A DNA stretch of 64,000 bases from Bdellovibrionales bacterium GWA1_52_35 (lineage in GTDB: Bacteria; Bdellovibrionota; UBA1018). The notes beneath the pieces are model-generated. The model did no database searches and had not been told where the DNA came from. It saw only the letters and a list, made by a program, of their open reading frames with translations. The stretch spans positions 1 to 64,000 of the forward strand of contig MEPO01000007.1 of assembly GCA_001769805.1 (NCBI GenBank), written 5' to 3'. Positions within the stretch are counted from its first letter, which is position 1; each line of letters opens with the position of its first letter. A program made the position numbers and the translations under genes. This document shows positions 42,839 to 52,434 of the stretch, piece after piece.

Positions 42839-43840
42839 ATGCTGAGCGTCCCAGAAATTGCAAACATCAAAAAGATTAAATCGATCGCAGTGTTGACCAG
42901 CGGCGGCGACGCCCCCGGAATGAATGCCGCGATCCGCGCAGTGGTACGGTACGGACTCGCCGCAGGAATCCAGATCCATGGGATCGTCAAAGGTTATAGC
43001 GGTCTCCTGGAGGGTCATATCGAGCCCCTGGATGGGACTTCTGTTGCAAACATCATTCAACGCGGCGGCACAATTCTGAAAACTGATCGGTGTGAAGCCT
43101 TCTTCCAGAAGTCCACCCGTCGCGAGGCAGCCAATATTCTCCGCCGCAACAACATCGGTGGTCTGGTCGTCATCGGTGGAGATGGTTCCTTTACCGGCGC
43201 CCATTTGCTCGAAAACGAAACTGGCTTTCCTACCATTGGAGTTCCCGGGACGATCGATAACGATATCGCCGGTACTGATGACACGATCGGATTTGATACC
43301 GCAATCAACACGGCACTCAACGCGATCGATAATATCCGGGATACCGCCAGCTCGCATGATCGAATCTTTCTGGTTGAGGTCATGGGACGCAGCTCGGGCT
43401 TCATCGGGTTGCAGGTCGCAATTGGCGGCGGTGCCGAAACCGTCATCGTTCCGGAACGCAAGGAAACAATCCCGGCGATCTGCAAGACCATTGACAAGGG
43501 CATGAAGCGCGGCAAATCCAGCAGCATCATTGTTGTTTCTGAAGGCAAGAAGGCCGGTTTGACGACTTCGTTAGCCAAAGAACTCGAACGGCATGGTTAT
43601 TCCTCACGGGTTTGCATTCTTGGACATACCCAGCGCGGAGGTTCTCCCAGCGCTCATGATCGCATGCTGGCTTCAGTTCTCGGCGCCTCTGCGGTTGCTT
43701 ATCTCCTTGCCGGCAAAAGCAACGCAATGGTCGGTGTCCGCGAAGCGTCCGTAGTCATGGTTCCGTTCAAAAAAGTGATCGGAAACAAGAAAGATCTTCC
43801 AGCCCCCAGCCTGAGGCTCGCATCGATCCTTTCGTCCTGA
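42839..43840 (+). CDS. pfkA: 6-phosphofructokinase
   Basis: A 333-residue enzyme that phosphorylates fructose 6-phosphate. Motifs seen: TSGGDAPGMNAAIRAV, IGGDGSFTGA, PGTIDNDIAGTDDTIGFDTA with the catalytic Asp, and EVMGRSSGFIGL. The Gly in GGDGS and in DIAGTD is the form found in ATP-dependent enzymes; diphosphate-dependent ones carry Asp and Lys there. It ends five bases from the stop of the convergent glycosyltransferase gene. Confidence 0.95.
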   Translation: MLSVPEIANIKKIKSIAVLTSGGDAPGMNAAIRAVVRYGLAAGIQIHGIVKGYSGLLEGHIEPLDGTSVANIIQRGGTILKTDRCEAFFQKSTRREAANILRRNNIGGLVVIGGDGSFTGAHLLENETGFPTIGVPGTIDNDIAGTDDTIGFDTAINTALNAIDNIRDTASSHDRIFLVEVMGRSSGFIGLQVAIGGGAETVIVPERKETIPAICKTIDKGMKRGKSSSIIVVSEGKKAGLTTSLAKELERHGYSSRVCILGHTQRGGSPSAHDRMLASVLGASAVAYLLAGKSNAMVGVREASVVMVPFKKVIGNKKDLPAPSLRLASILSS

Positions 43841-43845
43841 TTGGT

Positions 43846-45249
43846 TCAGTTAGGATATCGGACAAGCAGAAACGGGTGACTCGCGTAAAGAATTTTGTGC
43901 TCCGGGGTCAGCACGGCCGATTCGGCGCGAATCATTCCGTAGCGGGCCTTTTCGCCGCAGGCAACCCGTTCAGCGCTTAAATAATATCGAACAAGAAAAG
44001 CACCGGCCCAGTGATTGAATTCGAGGCAATCCGAAATTCTTTCGCCAGCCAGCTGCTCGTGAACCGCGGATCGCGCACCGCTGATAAAGGTGTAATCCGG
44101 CCTGGGCATCGCAAACAGTGGCGGGAAGAAAGCACAAAGCGTGGTCAGTACGACTGCGAACGACAAGGTTACGCGTGAGTAGTAACGGTCCATCGACTCG
44201 GGGCGGATCCAGAGCCAGAAAGGGACTGCAACGAGCAGGGCAAATGCCGGCAATGCGAGATTGAGGTACCAGTCATTACGCCAGAGCACTATTGAAAACC
44301 CCACGATGGCGCCGAAGAATCCCAGAGCGCCGACTTGAGTGGCGCGCACGAGCCTCCGATCCGAGTGACGCAAAACCCTGAAGAGCGTCACCAGGGGGGC
44401 GGCTACCGCAAAAGGCCACCAAGGCCAGAAATGCTGATAAACCACTTTTACGAAAAAGAACGGTTCCCGGTTTTCATTCGGTCCGCCGCCCGTCCCATTC
44501 TTAAGGAGAAACGACAAAAATCGCCCGAAGAAGGTTTCGCCTGTCATGCGCTGATGCCAAAGGTCCAGGCCCAGGATGATTGCAATTGGAACTAAAGTCA
44601 CAGTGCCTGTCGCTATAATGAGTTTCTTTTTTGGAAGCAGGAACAAACGTTCGGACTGCTCTGACCAGGCTTCCAGGATATAGAACCCCCCCAGAACGGC
44701 GGGAGCCAGGAGCGCGGGAGGTCCTTTGGTCAGGAAAGCGAACGCCAGGGCCAAGCCGCAGTAGACAAAGGGTCGGTAGGTCTTGTCGCGAAACCCCCGA
44801 AGACCGAAATAGATGGATAAGAAAACAAAAAACTCAAGGGCCGGTTCAAGCATGGGATGTCGTCCGGAGCGAACAAATCTCGGCGTACACACCAGGAATG
44901 TTGCTGCCAGCAGACCAAAGTACTCGTTCAATAGCAGCCGGCCAATCAGATAAACAACCGGGACGGTCATAGTCGCAAGCAGTAGAGCAGGAAGAATTGC
45001 GGCCAATGTTGAAACACCGAAAAGCTTTACTGAAAGCGCGATCAACCAGGGCATGAGATGAGGATGATCAAAGAACTCGCGCTGCCCATCCCAGGTCATT
45101 ACAATCCACTCGGAAAGGGGCTTCGTGCTGAGCTGCTTTCCAAGATAGGCGTGGAGAGGGGCATCCGGAGAGGAAATGAATTCATTGCTGATATTTAGCC
45201 ATAAGATACAGATCGCCAAAAACAGCAGACACAGGAACCTTTTTGTCAT
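43846..45249 (-). CDS. GT39/ArnT-like membrane glycosyltransferase
   Basis: A 467-residue multi-pass membrane protein of the PMT/ArnT fold. The first periplasmic loop carries the catalytic acidic residue (SSPDAPLHAYLGKQLSTKP), followed by FFDHPHLMPWLIALSVKLFG, a family pattern. Ten or more hydrophobic segments follow. These enzymes transfer a sugar from an isoprenyl-phosphate donor to lipid A, protein or glycan on the outer face of the inner membrane. The acceptor is unknown. Confidence 0.85.
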   Translation of the reverse strand: MTKRFLCLLFLAICILWLNISNEFISSPDAPLHAYLGKQLSTKPLSEWIVMTWDGQREFFDHPHLMPWLIALSVKLFGVSTLAAILPALLLATMTVPVVYLIGRLLLNEYFGLLAATFLVCTPRFVRSGRHPMLEPALEFFVFLSIYFGLRGFRDKTYRPFVYCGLALAFAFLTKGPPALLAPAVLGGFYILEAWSEQSERLFLLPKKKLIIATGTVTLVPIAIILGLDLWHQRMTGETFFGRFLSFLLKNGTGGGPNENREPFFFVKVVYQHFWPWWPFAVAAPLVTLFRVLRHSDRRLVRATQVGALGFFGAIVGFSIVLWRNDWYLNLALPAFALLVAVPFWLWIRPESMDRYYSRVTLSFAVVLTTLCAFFPPLFAMPRPDYTFISGARSAVHEQLAGERISDCLEFNHWAGAFLVRYYLSAERVACGEKARYGMIRAESAVLTPEHKILYASHPFLLVRYPN

Positions 45250-45342
45250 GATTGCTGAATCTTTCCTTTTAAATGAAATAAATCAAGACGAAAGGTCAGC
45301 CGGAATCAGGAGTCTGGCGTAAAAACTGCTTCTGGTGCCCGC

Positions 45343-46149
45343 ATGATTCATTTACTTACAAAGTGTCCCGTTTGTTTTTCAGGGGTAGGCAGGCACAGCT
45401 TCCCACTTTGCGATTCCTGTGCGGATTGGCTGATACCTGCACCACTGCTTTGTCCACGCTGTGGCCAGCCTTCCTGTGTTCAAGCGAAAAATTCGTCTGA
45501 ACCCTGTCAGCGCCCCTGGGTCCGACAACCCTATATCGAATCCTTTTCGGCGCGATATCTACTGACAACACCGACTTACACCGTACTCCGGCGATGGAAG
45601 AGCCTGGGAGGAACATTTCTCGATCGCGCGATATTGAAATCAGACGCGGAACTCGAATCGCGTCTTGCCAGCATGCCGCTGACGGCAATCGTGCCCATTC
45701 CACAGCAGTTTGCTCGCTCCTGGCGTTTAGGGGGAAGCCCCGCTGAACGCATTGCCCTGTTTCTGGCCCGAATCACCGGGCTTCCCGTGGTGCATGCCCT
45801 GGCGGTCCCGGAACAGCGAAAACCAAAACCCCAACAAGCCGCCCTCTCTGCGGAGAAACGCTTCGAAAACCGAATCCGATTTTCGGTCAACCAGAAAATC
45901 GGCGGTGAATCTGTTCTGCTCGTGGATGATTTTTTTACAACTGGACACACTCTGCGTGGTGCAGCTTCAACTCTCTACTGGGCCGGCGCCCGAGGTATCC
46001 ATGTTTTCTGCCTCGGAATTCGCCCCGCCCGCCCGCAATTCCGGCAGCGGTGCGCGAGCCGATTCGAGCTGCAAAGCGACTTGATGAAGGGCTATCGCCG
46101 GACCAAAGGCGTCAGTCATGAAAGCGGCATTTTGAAGTTGAGCCACTAA
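45343..46149 (+). CDS. comF: ComF-family phosphoribosyltransferase-like protein
   Basis: A 268-residue protein. The N-terminus holds a zinc-ribbon-like Cys set (KCPVC, LCDSCADW, LLCPRCGQPSC). The PRTase loop VLLVDDFFTTGHTLRGAA is at about 192-210. ComF acts in DNA uptake and recombination in transformable bacteria. Beyond the PRTase core there is a tail of about 45 residues (residues 224-268), which lies antisense to the flavoprotein-like gene for 183 bases. Confidence 0.88.
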   Translation: MIHLLTKCPVCFSGVGRHSFPLCDSCADWLIPAPLLCPRCGQPSCVQAKNSSEPCQRPWVRQPYIESFSARYLLTTPTYTVLRRWKSLGGTFLDRAILKSDAELESRLASMPLTAIVPIPQQFARSWRLGGSPAERIALFLARITGLPVVHALAVPEQRKPKPQQAALSAEKRFENRIRFSVNQKIGGESVLLVDDFFTTGHTLRGAASTLYWAGARGIHVFCLGIRPARPQFRQRCASRFELQSDLMKGYRRTKGVSHESGILKLSH

Positions 46150-47178
46150 AGGCTCGACTTCTTTTTTAACTTCATCAAACGTGCTTTCAGAAAAAAGGAA
46201 ACATTCTTCAAAACGCACATGCTCAGACAAGACAGTGGACATGAAATCTGTTTTGCCCTCGGGCAGCCAGCTCGTGCCAGCGAACATTTTGTCGAGAGCG
46301 GCCTTCATCCTGCGCAGCTTTTTGGCGATCTCATGATTGTTTTCGACTTCATCGCGCGAAAGACAGAGGGTCCAGAAACTTTTCAGCCCGTCCGAGGAGA
46401 AGTACCCCCAGACATGACGATCGGTATCCTCACCCGCTTCCTTGTTCATCAGAGAATAAAAACCTTCAGAGACGCCCAAGGCCAATGGTGCGGAATGAGT
46501 GAGGCTGGCTTGGATCACGCTCATAGGCTCGCGTTTGCGACTGGTTGAGATCGCCTGTTGCAAAGTAACAGGCAAACCCTGGATCGTCCGGATTGCGGCC
46601 CAACGATCCGCATAAACCAAATAGGAACATTCTAGAATCTGACCATTACCCAGAGTAACGGAGTCGACACGCCCGTCCTTCAGCGAAACAGCAAGAATCG
46701 GCAGATCGTCGATGCGGGTCAGACAGGCACGAGAGCCATCCAGGAGCTCCGCTCTTACTTTGTCTTCAATCTCCGGCAGGGTAACTTCAAATCGGGCTTC
46801 AAAAACACCTGCGATTCGTCTCTCGGGTGCCCATAAATACTCTTCGCGCACCTCAATCCGGCCTTCGGGAGTAGATGCTTTGGTCCAGGCAGGTTCACGA
46901 AAAGCCTTGTTCCTGAATTCCCGTAAAAAATTGCCGGTCTTCGGCTGACCACAGTCGACGTTATAAGCCGTTGCCAGATTAAACCAACCCTGTAAACCCA
47001 TTCCACCTTGCGTACCCACCTCAACTGAAGGTGTTGGTGCTGCCATTCTGGACCCTGTGCCCTTGATCCAACAGACGTGCTTGTTGCCTCGAACTAGAAA
47101 CGCAACTACTCCAAGAGCAGCCCAACCGTCCCCGACTACGACAATAGGTTTATTTTTGGAAGTTTCAGTGGAAAGCAT
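45967..47178 (-). CDS. FAD/NAD(P)-binding oxidoreductase-like protein
   Basis: A 403-residue protein. A dinucleotide-binding start is visible (IVVVGDGWAALGVVAFLVRG), with the Gly pattern GDGWAALG in place of GxGxxG, so FAD binding is likely but the motif is atypical. Middle segments (LGNGQILECSYLVYADRW) resemble the flavin amine oxidase or NAD(P)-binding group. No precise family is assigned. Its 3' end is antisense to the comF gene for 183 bases; the tail (PLPELRAGGANSEAENMDTS) is low in structure. Confidence 0.6.
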   Translation of the reverse strand: MLSTETSKNKPIVVVGDGWAALGVVAFLVRGNKHVCWIKGTGSRMAAPTPSVEVGTQGGMGLQGWFNLATAYNVDCGQPKTGNFLREFRNKAFREPAWTKASTPEGRIEVREEYLWAPERRIAGVFEARFEVTLPEIEDKVRAELLDGSRACLTRIDDLPILAVSLKDGRVDSVTLGNGQILECSYLVYADRWAAIRTIQGLPVTLQQAISTSRKREPMSVIQASLTHSAPLALGVSEGFYSLMNKEAGEDTDRHVWGYFSSDGLKSFWTLCLSRDEVENNHEIAKKLRRMKAALDKMFAGTSWLPEGKTDFMSTVLSEHVRFEECFLFSESTFDEVKKEVEPLVAQLQNAAFMTDAFGPAIALHQVALQLESARAPLPELRAGGANSEAENMDTSGAGPVES

Positions 47179-47285
47179 GGGGCCATCGTATCCAAGTTTT
47201 CACAATGAGCAAGAGTTTCTGTCAGTTAATTTAGGGGATATCCAACCGAAGTACCCCATAGGAGGTACACCGCGAAATTAAATGC

Positions 47286-48848
47286 CTAAGTTCCATTGTT
47301 TCCACGTAGTTTGATAGCCGTTGAGCGGGCTGACTCCCTGCGTTTATAAGGCACCTTAGAACGACGAGGCTTTCTGCGAATACGTCTTTTTTCCGGAGGA
47401 TCCCTGACTTCCAGAGAGGCCAGGGAGCGTGAACGGTCATTCGGCATAGGCAAGAGCACCCGGACACCATTGCGCAACGGCAAACGGGCAGAGACGCCGT
47501 TTAAATCACTCATTGGATCAACCTTGATCCCGAAGTGATTTGCAATTCGGGACAAGGTCTCGCCTCTTCGAACTTTATAGGCCAGAAAGGTTACTTTTCT
47601 GGGGAACGCGTCATGATTGTAAGTGATCAGGAATTTTTCTTTTACCGACACAGGCAAACGGATCCGATATGAGCTCACATTGGGCGGAGTGCACCAGCGC
47701 AGCAGTTCGGGATTGAGGCTCTTGACGGTCTGGTAAGATAGCCCCGCCGCACGCGCCACTTGCAGGAGATCCGCCGGACTTTGAACTTCGAATTCAGAAA
47801 GTTCTTCGCCGCTGACCTGACCTTTCTTGGTCACATGAGGCGTGGGAACGGGCTTGGCCAGAGGGATCGATTCATTGTTGGCGAGTTGCCCCTCTTCCAA
47901 AGGCGATGTAAATGTCGCGGGAGTCACGCCTCCCGGTGTTGAGCTGACTTCGTCTTCTTCAAGAATGTCCTCCAAATCCTCTTCGTTATCGTTATTGAGG
48001 GCGAGGTTTTCCTCGGGTTTTTCGGTTTTGATCAACTTCACAATCTCACCGTCACCGGCAATTGCCTCGTCATTAGCAGGCTTGGACTGCGGAACGGGAA
48101 ATCCAAACTGTCCCGGATTTTTTCCGATAATCGCTGCTGCAATGATTTTCGGAACATAATCCCGGGTTTCCGGCCGGAAAAACCGATGACGGGTGAGAGC
48201 CCAGAAATCCTTCGTGCCAAAGCGCCGGATCGCGCGGGCCACTTTGGCTTCACCTGAGTTGTAGGCTGCCGCTGCGAGTTCCCAGCTCTGGAACATGCTG
48301 TTGAGATCTTTTAAATATTCAATTGCTGACAGGGTGGATTTGCGAATATCCCGCCTTTCGTCAACCCACCAGTTGACCATCAGGCCGTAACGCTTCCCTG
48401 TGGCCGAAATAAACTGCCAGGGTCCTACTGCTTTTGCATGCGATCGCGCGTGATTATTGAAACCACTCTCAATCATTGCGAGGTAAACCAGGTCTTCCGG
48501 CATTCCGGCCTGTTTAAGCAGCGGTTGGATATAAGGAATGAAAAACTCCGAACGCTCCAGATAACGCGAAAAATGAGGACGCCCCTTGCCGGTGAAATAA
48601 TCGAGCCAGTACTCAACTCGAGAGTTCACCGTAATCGGGAAATCGAATTTGCTGTTTTTAAGTTTCATCCCACGAACAATGATTTCATTGTTCTCCATCA
48701 CGATGGAGGGCTTCTTGTTGGATGCATCCTCGACGGCAGTTGGGATGATCGTATCTTTATCGGGACCCGGCACACGCTTCATATGCGCACAGCCAGTAAA
48801 AGCCAATGAAAACAGGACAATGCTTATTGAAACAAATCTCACAGCCAC
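47286..48848 (-). CDS. Lytic transglycosylase with LysM domain (MltD-like)
   Basis: A 520-residue lipoprotein (lipobox FTGC, Cys20). The transglycosylase domain (about 95-230) has the catalytic Glu in MIESGFNNHARSHAKAVGPW and the motif QFISATGKRYGL. An acidic linker (NNDNEEDLEDILEEDEVSST) leads to two LysM-like regions: one weak (FEVQSPADLLQVARAAGLSY) and one clear (YKVRRGETLSRIANHFGIKV). The end is strongly basic (RRIRRKPRRSKVPYKRRES). It cleaves peptidoglycan and binds it through LysM. The start codon may be GTG at 48848 or 48842. Confidence 0.92.
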   Translation of the reverse strand: MAVRFVSISIVLFSLAFTGCAHMKRVPGPDKDTIIPTAVEDASNKKPSIVMENNEIIVRGMKLKNSKFDFPITVNSRVEYWLDYFTGKGRPHFSRYLERSEFFIPYIQPLLKQAGMPEDLVYLAMIESGFNNHARSHAKAVGPWQFISATGKRYGLMVNWWVDERRDIRKSTLSAIEYLKDLNSMFQSWELAAAAYNSGEAKVARAIRRFGTKDFWALTRHRFFRPETRDYVPKIIAAAIIGKNPGQFGFPVPQSKPANDEAIAGDGEIVKLIKTEKPEENLALNNDNEEDLEDILEEDEVSSTPGGVTPATFTSPLEEGQLANNESIPLAKPVPTPHVTKKGQVSGEELSEFEVQSPADLLQVARAAGLSYQTVKSLNPELLRWCTPPNVSSYRIRLPVSVKEKFLITYNHDAFPRKVTFLAYKVRRGETLSRIANHFGIKVDPMSDLNGVSARLPLRNGVRVLLPMPNDRSRSLASLEVRDPPEKRRIRRKPRRSKVPYKRRESARSTAIKLRGNNGT

Positions 48849-49009
48849 CCCCGGGTTTCGACAGGACTCAGTCTATTCGACGGCTTCCAACCTTGTCAAA
48901 CATTGGGGCCGAACTTCGGTTAGCTTTTACGTTAACGCAACACATCAGACTGGCGGGCGGCAAGAAATTTTATCAATAGATCAAGATACTGTGATTTAAT
49001 TCTGACTAT

Positions 49010-49321
49010 ATGATCGAGCAAAATGATTTGAGCAAAAAAAATCGACGCAACTCCATTCGCTTCAAACCCGATGAAGGGACCTACGCTCTCATTGACCCCA
49101 AGCCCGACTTTTCTGCAGAATTTGAACCGACCACGCCTGCACTCGTATTCTCTGAGTCACATAAAGGCTGTGGGCTTGTGATCCTCATGACCTCTAAATT
49201 ACTGGTCGGTGAAATCATTCGAGTTCAGGTCGGAAATCTGCCGGTGTTTCGCGCGGAAGTCCGTTGGCGTGAACAAGTCGACTCGCAAATCATAAAAGTG
49301 GGTTTGTTGTTTTTGGATTAA
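49010..49321 (+). CDS. PilZ-like domain protein
   Basis: A 103-residue protein. The PilZ RxxxR motif is present in KNRRNSIRFKP, and the second motif, usually D/NxSxxG, appears as SESHKGCG, a partly degenerate form. Strands ending ILMTSKLLVGEIIRVQVG and FRAEVRWREQ fit the PilZ barrel. PilZ domains bind cyclic di-GMP; with a changed second motif binding here is uncertain. The gene stands alone ahead of a tRNA gene. Confidence 0.7.
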   Translation: MIEQNDLSKKNRRNSIRFKPDEGTYALIDPKPDFSAEFEPTTPALVFSESHKGCGLVILMTSKLLVGEIIRVQVGNLPVFRAEVRWREQVDSQIIKVGLLFLD

Positions 49322-49370
49322 GAGTTCTTGTCTTTCGTTCTGAATTCAGCTAGGCCTTAGGCTCATATGG

Positions 49371-49448
49371 CGGGGTGTAGCGCAGCCTGGCTAGCGCACT
49401 TGCATGGGGTGCAAGGGGTCGCAGGTTCGAATCCTGTCGCCCCGACCA
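49371..49448 (+). tRNA. tRNA-Pro (anticodon GGG)
   Basis: The acceptor stem CGGGGTG pairs with CGCCCCG (one wobble pair), followed by A and an encoded CCA at 49446-49448. The anticodon arm is CTTGC-ATGGGGT-GCAAG with anticodon GGG at 49406-49408. The T arm is GCAGG-TTCGAAT-CCTGT. No integrated element is visible at its 3' end. Confidence 0.97.
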
Positions 49449-49474
49449 TAAACTTTTAACAAAGCGCATCAAGA

Positions 49475-49945
49475 ATGTCCTCGGCACCTGATAATAAAAA
49501 ACAAAATAATAGACGAGTCTGGTGGAATCTTTGGATTTACCCGAAATTCCAGGGGATGCTGCTGACAATTAATGTCTTGTCACTCGCACTTGTTTTCCTC
49601 CTGATCGGTTTTATGACCAACAGGTCCTATGAGCAACTGAAGGAGCAAGGGATCCTTTCACAGCTACAGCCCAGTCATCCTTATTTCCAGTTCCTGAATC
49701 TGCAATATAAACTTTTTCGTTCACATCTGGTCTTCGCTTTTTTTTCAAGCGCAATACTGATCTCCTTAGCCACTCTGTTTCTTTCGCATCGCCTGGCTGG
49801 GCCGGTTGTGCGCATGAAAGGCTATTTCAAACGGCTTTCTGAAAAAGGCTATACCGGGGAGAAGGTATCTTTCAGAACAGCCGATTTTTTCTCTGAGCTT
49901 CCGGATCTTATCAACGCCGCGGTGGAAAAACTGATCAAGCGCTAG
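49475..49945 (+). CDS. Two-segment membrane protein with HAMP-like tail
   Basis: A 156-residue protein with two membrane segments (about 27-48 and 87-107). A polar region lies between them (residues 49-86). After the second comes a HAMP-like stretch (LSHRLAGPVVRMKGYFKRLS) with the Pro and the following charged helix of that linker. It ends soon after, with no kinase, cyclase or methyl-accepting domain. It may act as a regulatory partner of a signalling protein. Its TAG overlaps the stop of the convergent lipoprotein gene within CTAG. Confidence 0.7.
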   Translation: MSSAPDNKKQNNRRVWWNLWIYPKFQGMLLTINVLSLALVFLLIGFMTNRSYEQLKEQGILSQLQPSHPYFQFLNLQYKLFRSHLVFAFFSSAILISLATLFLSHRLAGPVVRMKGYFKRLSEKGYTGEKVSFRTADFFSELPDLINAAVEKLIKR

Positions 49946-52416
49946 TCGGCGACGTAAGGTCCCGCCGAAGGCTTGAAATCCGCATCCCATCGAAGAACCC
50001 GGCTGATTCGCAGCTCATCCAGAACACCATCCAACGGGTTCCCGTTGATATCTCGTCCAATCATCAACGGAGCAGTAGATGGGAACAGAGTGGCAACGCC
50101 GGCTGATCCGATTGTACCTGAGGCCTTCTCGACACCATTGACAAAGATTTTGACACTACCGCGGTTCCAGGTGACCGCGAGGTGTGCAAATGCCGTATTG
50201 CTCCAGCTGACATTACCGGTTTTGACAATCGAGGTGGTTATCCCATCCAGACTGGCAGCAAAATTCACGCTGTAATTTGTTTTGGAAATTTTCTTCAGGT
50301 AAAAAGTCCAGCCCACCTGGCCGGGGCCTCCACTTTTACTGGCAATTGTGCTTATCGCGGAGTTTGAGTTCAATTTGACAAAACTCTCAACAGTCATTAC
50401 CAGGTCAGCAGATCTGAAGGACTCGTTGTTGCCCGCAGAGAGGTAACTCGCCTCCGTTCCGTCGAAGGCCCGTGCCTGACCAAATTTCGACAGACTCGCC
50501 GGGGACGTCCCAAAATCCTCAAGATCGTTATGCAGACCTTGACTCAACAGACTGCTGTCGACATTTGCTCCCGGTGTACTGTCGAAGTGGTATAGAGCCA
50601 ACGTGCTGTAAGCCTCCTGTTGCCAATTATACGCCAGGGTCGCGCTGGAGTTTCCGAGAGAATCCGTAGCGAGGATTTCAAATCTATGAGTTCCGTTCTC
50701 AATACCGGAATAAACAATAGGCGAAACGCAATTCGCAAACTGCGCGGAGTCCAGACGACATTGGAAAATGCTCTCCGCCTTGTTTGCACTGAAACTGAAG
50801 GTAGCTTCATTGAGCAGACTGACTACCGCAGGCGTACGCTCCAGAATCACTTCGGGTAAAGTCGTATCACGTGTCCACTGAAGTACAGCTGAACCGGACT
50901 CAACATTGGTGGCGCTCGTCTGGAGGATTTCAAAAGAATAAATTCCATCAACGGCTATTTCGACAGCAAAAGAATATTGCATTCCGACACACGGCTGCGC
51001 CCCTGAACCACTACCGCGCAAGCTGACAGTATGATCATCGGTGCACGCGCCCGAAATGAGCAATAACGATGAACTGGAGACATAAGGATTAACCAAAGGA
51101 CTTGTTATCGTCGGCGTAGTCGGCAGAACGGTGTTCCTGGTCCATTCGATCGTCGTTGGCAACGAAACATTGCCGACGCTGTCTGTTTGGGTGATCGTAA
51201 ACAAATAGGACCCATCCAGGGACTGACTTGAATTAAATGCAAACTTTCCATCTGAGCACAGCACCGCTTCGGACAAGCCTGCGGTTATAGCGACTGTAGC
51301 GCCGTGTTCGCAGGTTCCCGAAATATTCAAAACAGTATCGCCCGATGTGAATTTATTGCTGGGTGGTGAGAGAACTATGGGAGCGGCCGGCGCGATCGTG
51401 TCCCGGATAATAGTCTGAATGACGCCTGAAGAAGCTGTGCCGGCGGCGTTCCGTTGAAGCAGCTGGAAATCAAATACTCCATCCGATGAGAGAGGGATTA
51501 AAAATGCAAATTTTTCGTCAGTGCATGCGGTACTCTGTACAGCCCCTCCACTAAGCTCAACAGTGTGGCCGCTCGAACACGAGCCAGAGATCGTGACCTC
51601 TGATGCTTTTTCGTATGCCGGATTGAAACCTGGAAGAAAAATGACCGGCACCGGCGGAATATCTGTATTGCGTATCCAGGTAAAAGCAATCGGAGCTGAA
51701 CTGTTGCCCGCCTCATCTGTCTGGAGAAGTGTTACAGCATAGTTTCCATCACTACTGAACGGTCCTATTGATAAATTGAATTTACCATTCTGATCGCAAA
51801 TGGAGGTCGCAGCTGCCGCTCCTTCAACATTGATCAAAGATCGAGGCTCACAGAAGCCTCTCACGATCACCACCATGTCACTGGAGACATACGGATTTAT
51901 TGAAGGTGTCTCTATTGCAACAGGGTTCGGGAGCACCGTGTCTCGCACCCAAGTCAGAGAAGTTGAAGCTGAGATAATGCCAGCGGCGTTGCGTTCGGCA
52001 AGCGCATATTCAAATACTCCATCTTTGTCTGCCATCGTGGTGAAAGAGTAAGAAGATGAAGAACAGACGACAGTTTGCTGATCTGCACCACTGAGAATAA
52101 CGAAATTTTCAGAAGTACAGGTGCCTGAGATCGCCAGGTGAGATGAAGCGGTAAAAATCGGATTTGAAATTGGCACAAGAACCGAGGGCGCAGGCGGAGT
52201 CTCTTGCTTGACTGGAGTTTCGGGGAAAGTCACGGGTGAATTTTCAACGGGAACTGGAGAGACGGTCGGCAATATTCCATCCAGGCGGCTTGATCCTCCG
52301 GTACTGCTATTGGATTTCGGCGAGCAAGCGCTCACGAATAAGATCATTCCTGCAGATACAATAGTCCTCCCCCACAGTTTGCTTTTTATGCCGATACCAA
52401 GCTTATGGGCCCCCAT
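49942..52416 (-). CDS. Large lipoprotein with Ig-like repeats and LamG-like end
   Basis: About 824 residues with a lipobox (VSAC, Cys31), then a Pro/Ser-rich linker. Five Ig-like repeats of about 95 residues follow (to about residue 530). Each begins near ISGTC or a variant, has a second Cys 20-25 residues on, and ends in W-x-R-D/N-T, so each probably holds one disulfide. A sixth related unit (residues 530-610) holds FQCRLDSAQFANC. Residues 615-824 form a LamG/concanavalin-like sandwich (LALYHFDSTPGANVDSS, AFDGTEASYLSAG, KIFVNGVEKASGTIG, DGVLDELRISR). This looks like a surface adhesin or glycan-binding protein. The open frame extends upstream to 52434; I use the ATG at 52416. Confidence 0.82.
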   Translation of the reverse strand: MGAHKLGIGIKSKLWGRTIVSAGMILFVSACSPKSNSSTGGSSRLDGILPTVSPVPVENSPVTFPETPVKQETPPAPSVLVPISNPIFTASSHLAISGTCTSENFVILSGADQQTVVCSSSSYSFTTMADKDGVFEYALAERNAAGIISASTSLTWVRDTVLPNPVAIETPSINPYVSSDMVVIVRGFCEPRSLINVEGAAAATSICDQNGKFNLSIGPFSSDGNYAVTLLQTDEAGNSSAPIAFTWIRNTDIPPVPVIFLPGFNPAYEKASEVTISGSCSSGHTVELSGGAVQSTACTDEKFAFLIPLSSDGVFDFQLLQRNAAGTASSGVIQTIIRDTIAPAAPIVLSPPSNKFTSGDTVLNISGTCEHGATVAITAGLSEAVLCSDGKFAFNSSQSLDGSYLFTITQTDSVGNVSLPTTIEWTRNTVLPTTPTITSPLVNPYVSSSSLLLISGACTDDHTVSLRGSGSGAQPCVGMQYSFAVEIAVDGIYSFEILQTSATNVESGSAVLQWTRDTTLPEVILERTPAVVSLLNEATFSFSANKAESIFQCRLDSAQFANCVSPIVYSGIENGTHRFEILATDSLGNSSATLAYNWQQEAYSTLALYHFDSTPGANVDSSLLSQGLHNDLEDFGTSPASLSKFGQARAFDGTEASYLSAGNNESFRSADLVMTVESFVKLNSNSAISTIASKSGGPGQVGWTFYLKKISKTNYSVNFAASLDGITTSIVKTGNVSWSNTAFAHLAVTWNRGSVKIFVNGVEKASGTIGSAGVATLFPSTAPLMIGRDINGNPLDGVLDELRISRVLRWDADFKPSAGPYVAD

Positions 52417-52434
52417 AATACCTCCAACGTACAA

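Noticed and set aside
49371..49448. tRNA-Pro as an integration site with a neighbouring element
   Set aside because: No duplicated 3' tRNA end, integrase or mobile gene lies on either side in this window.
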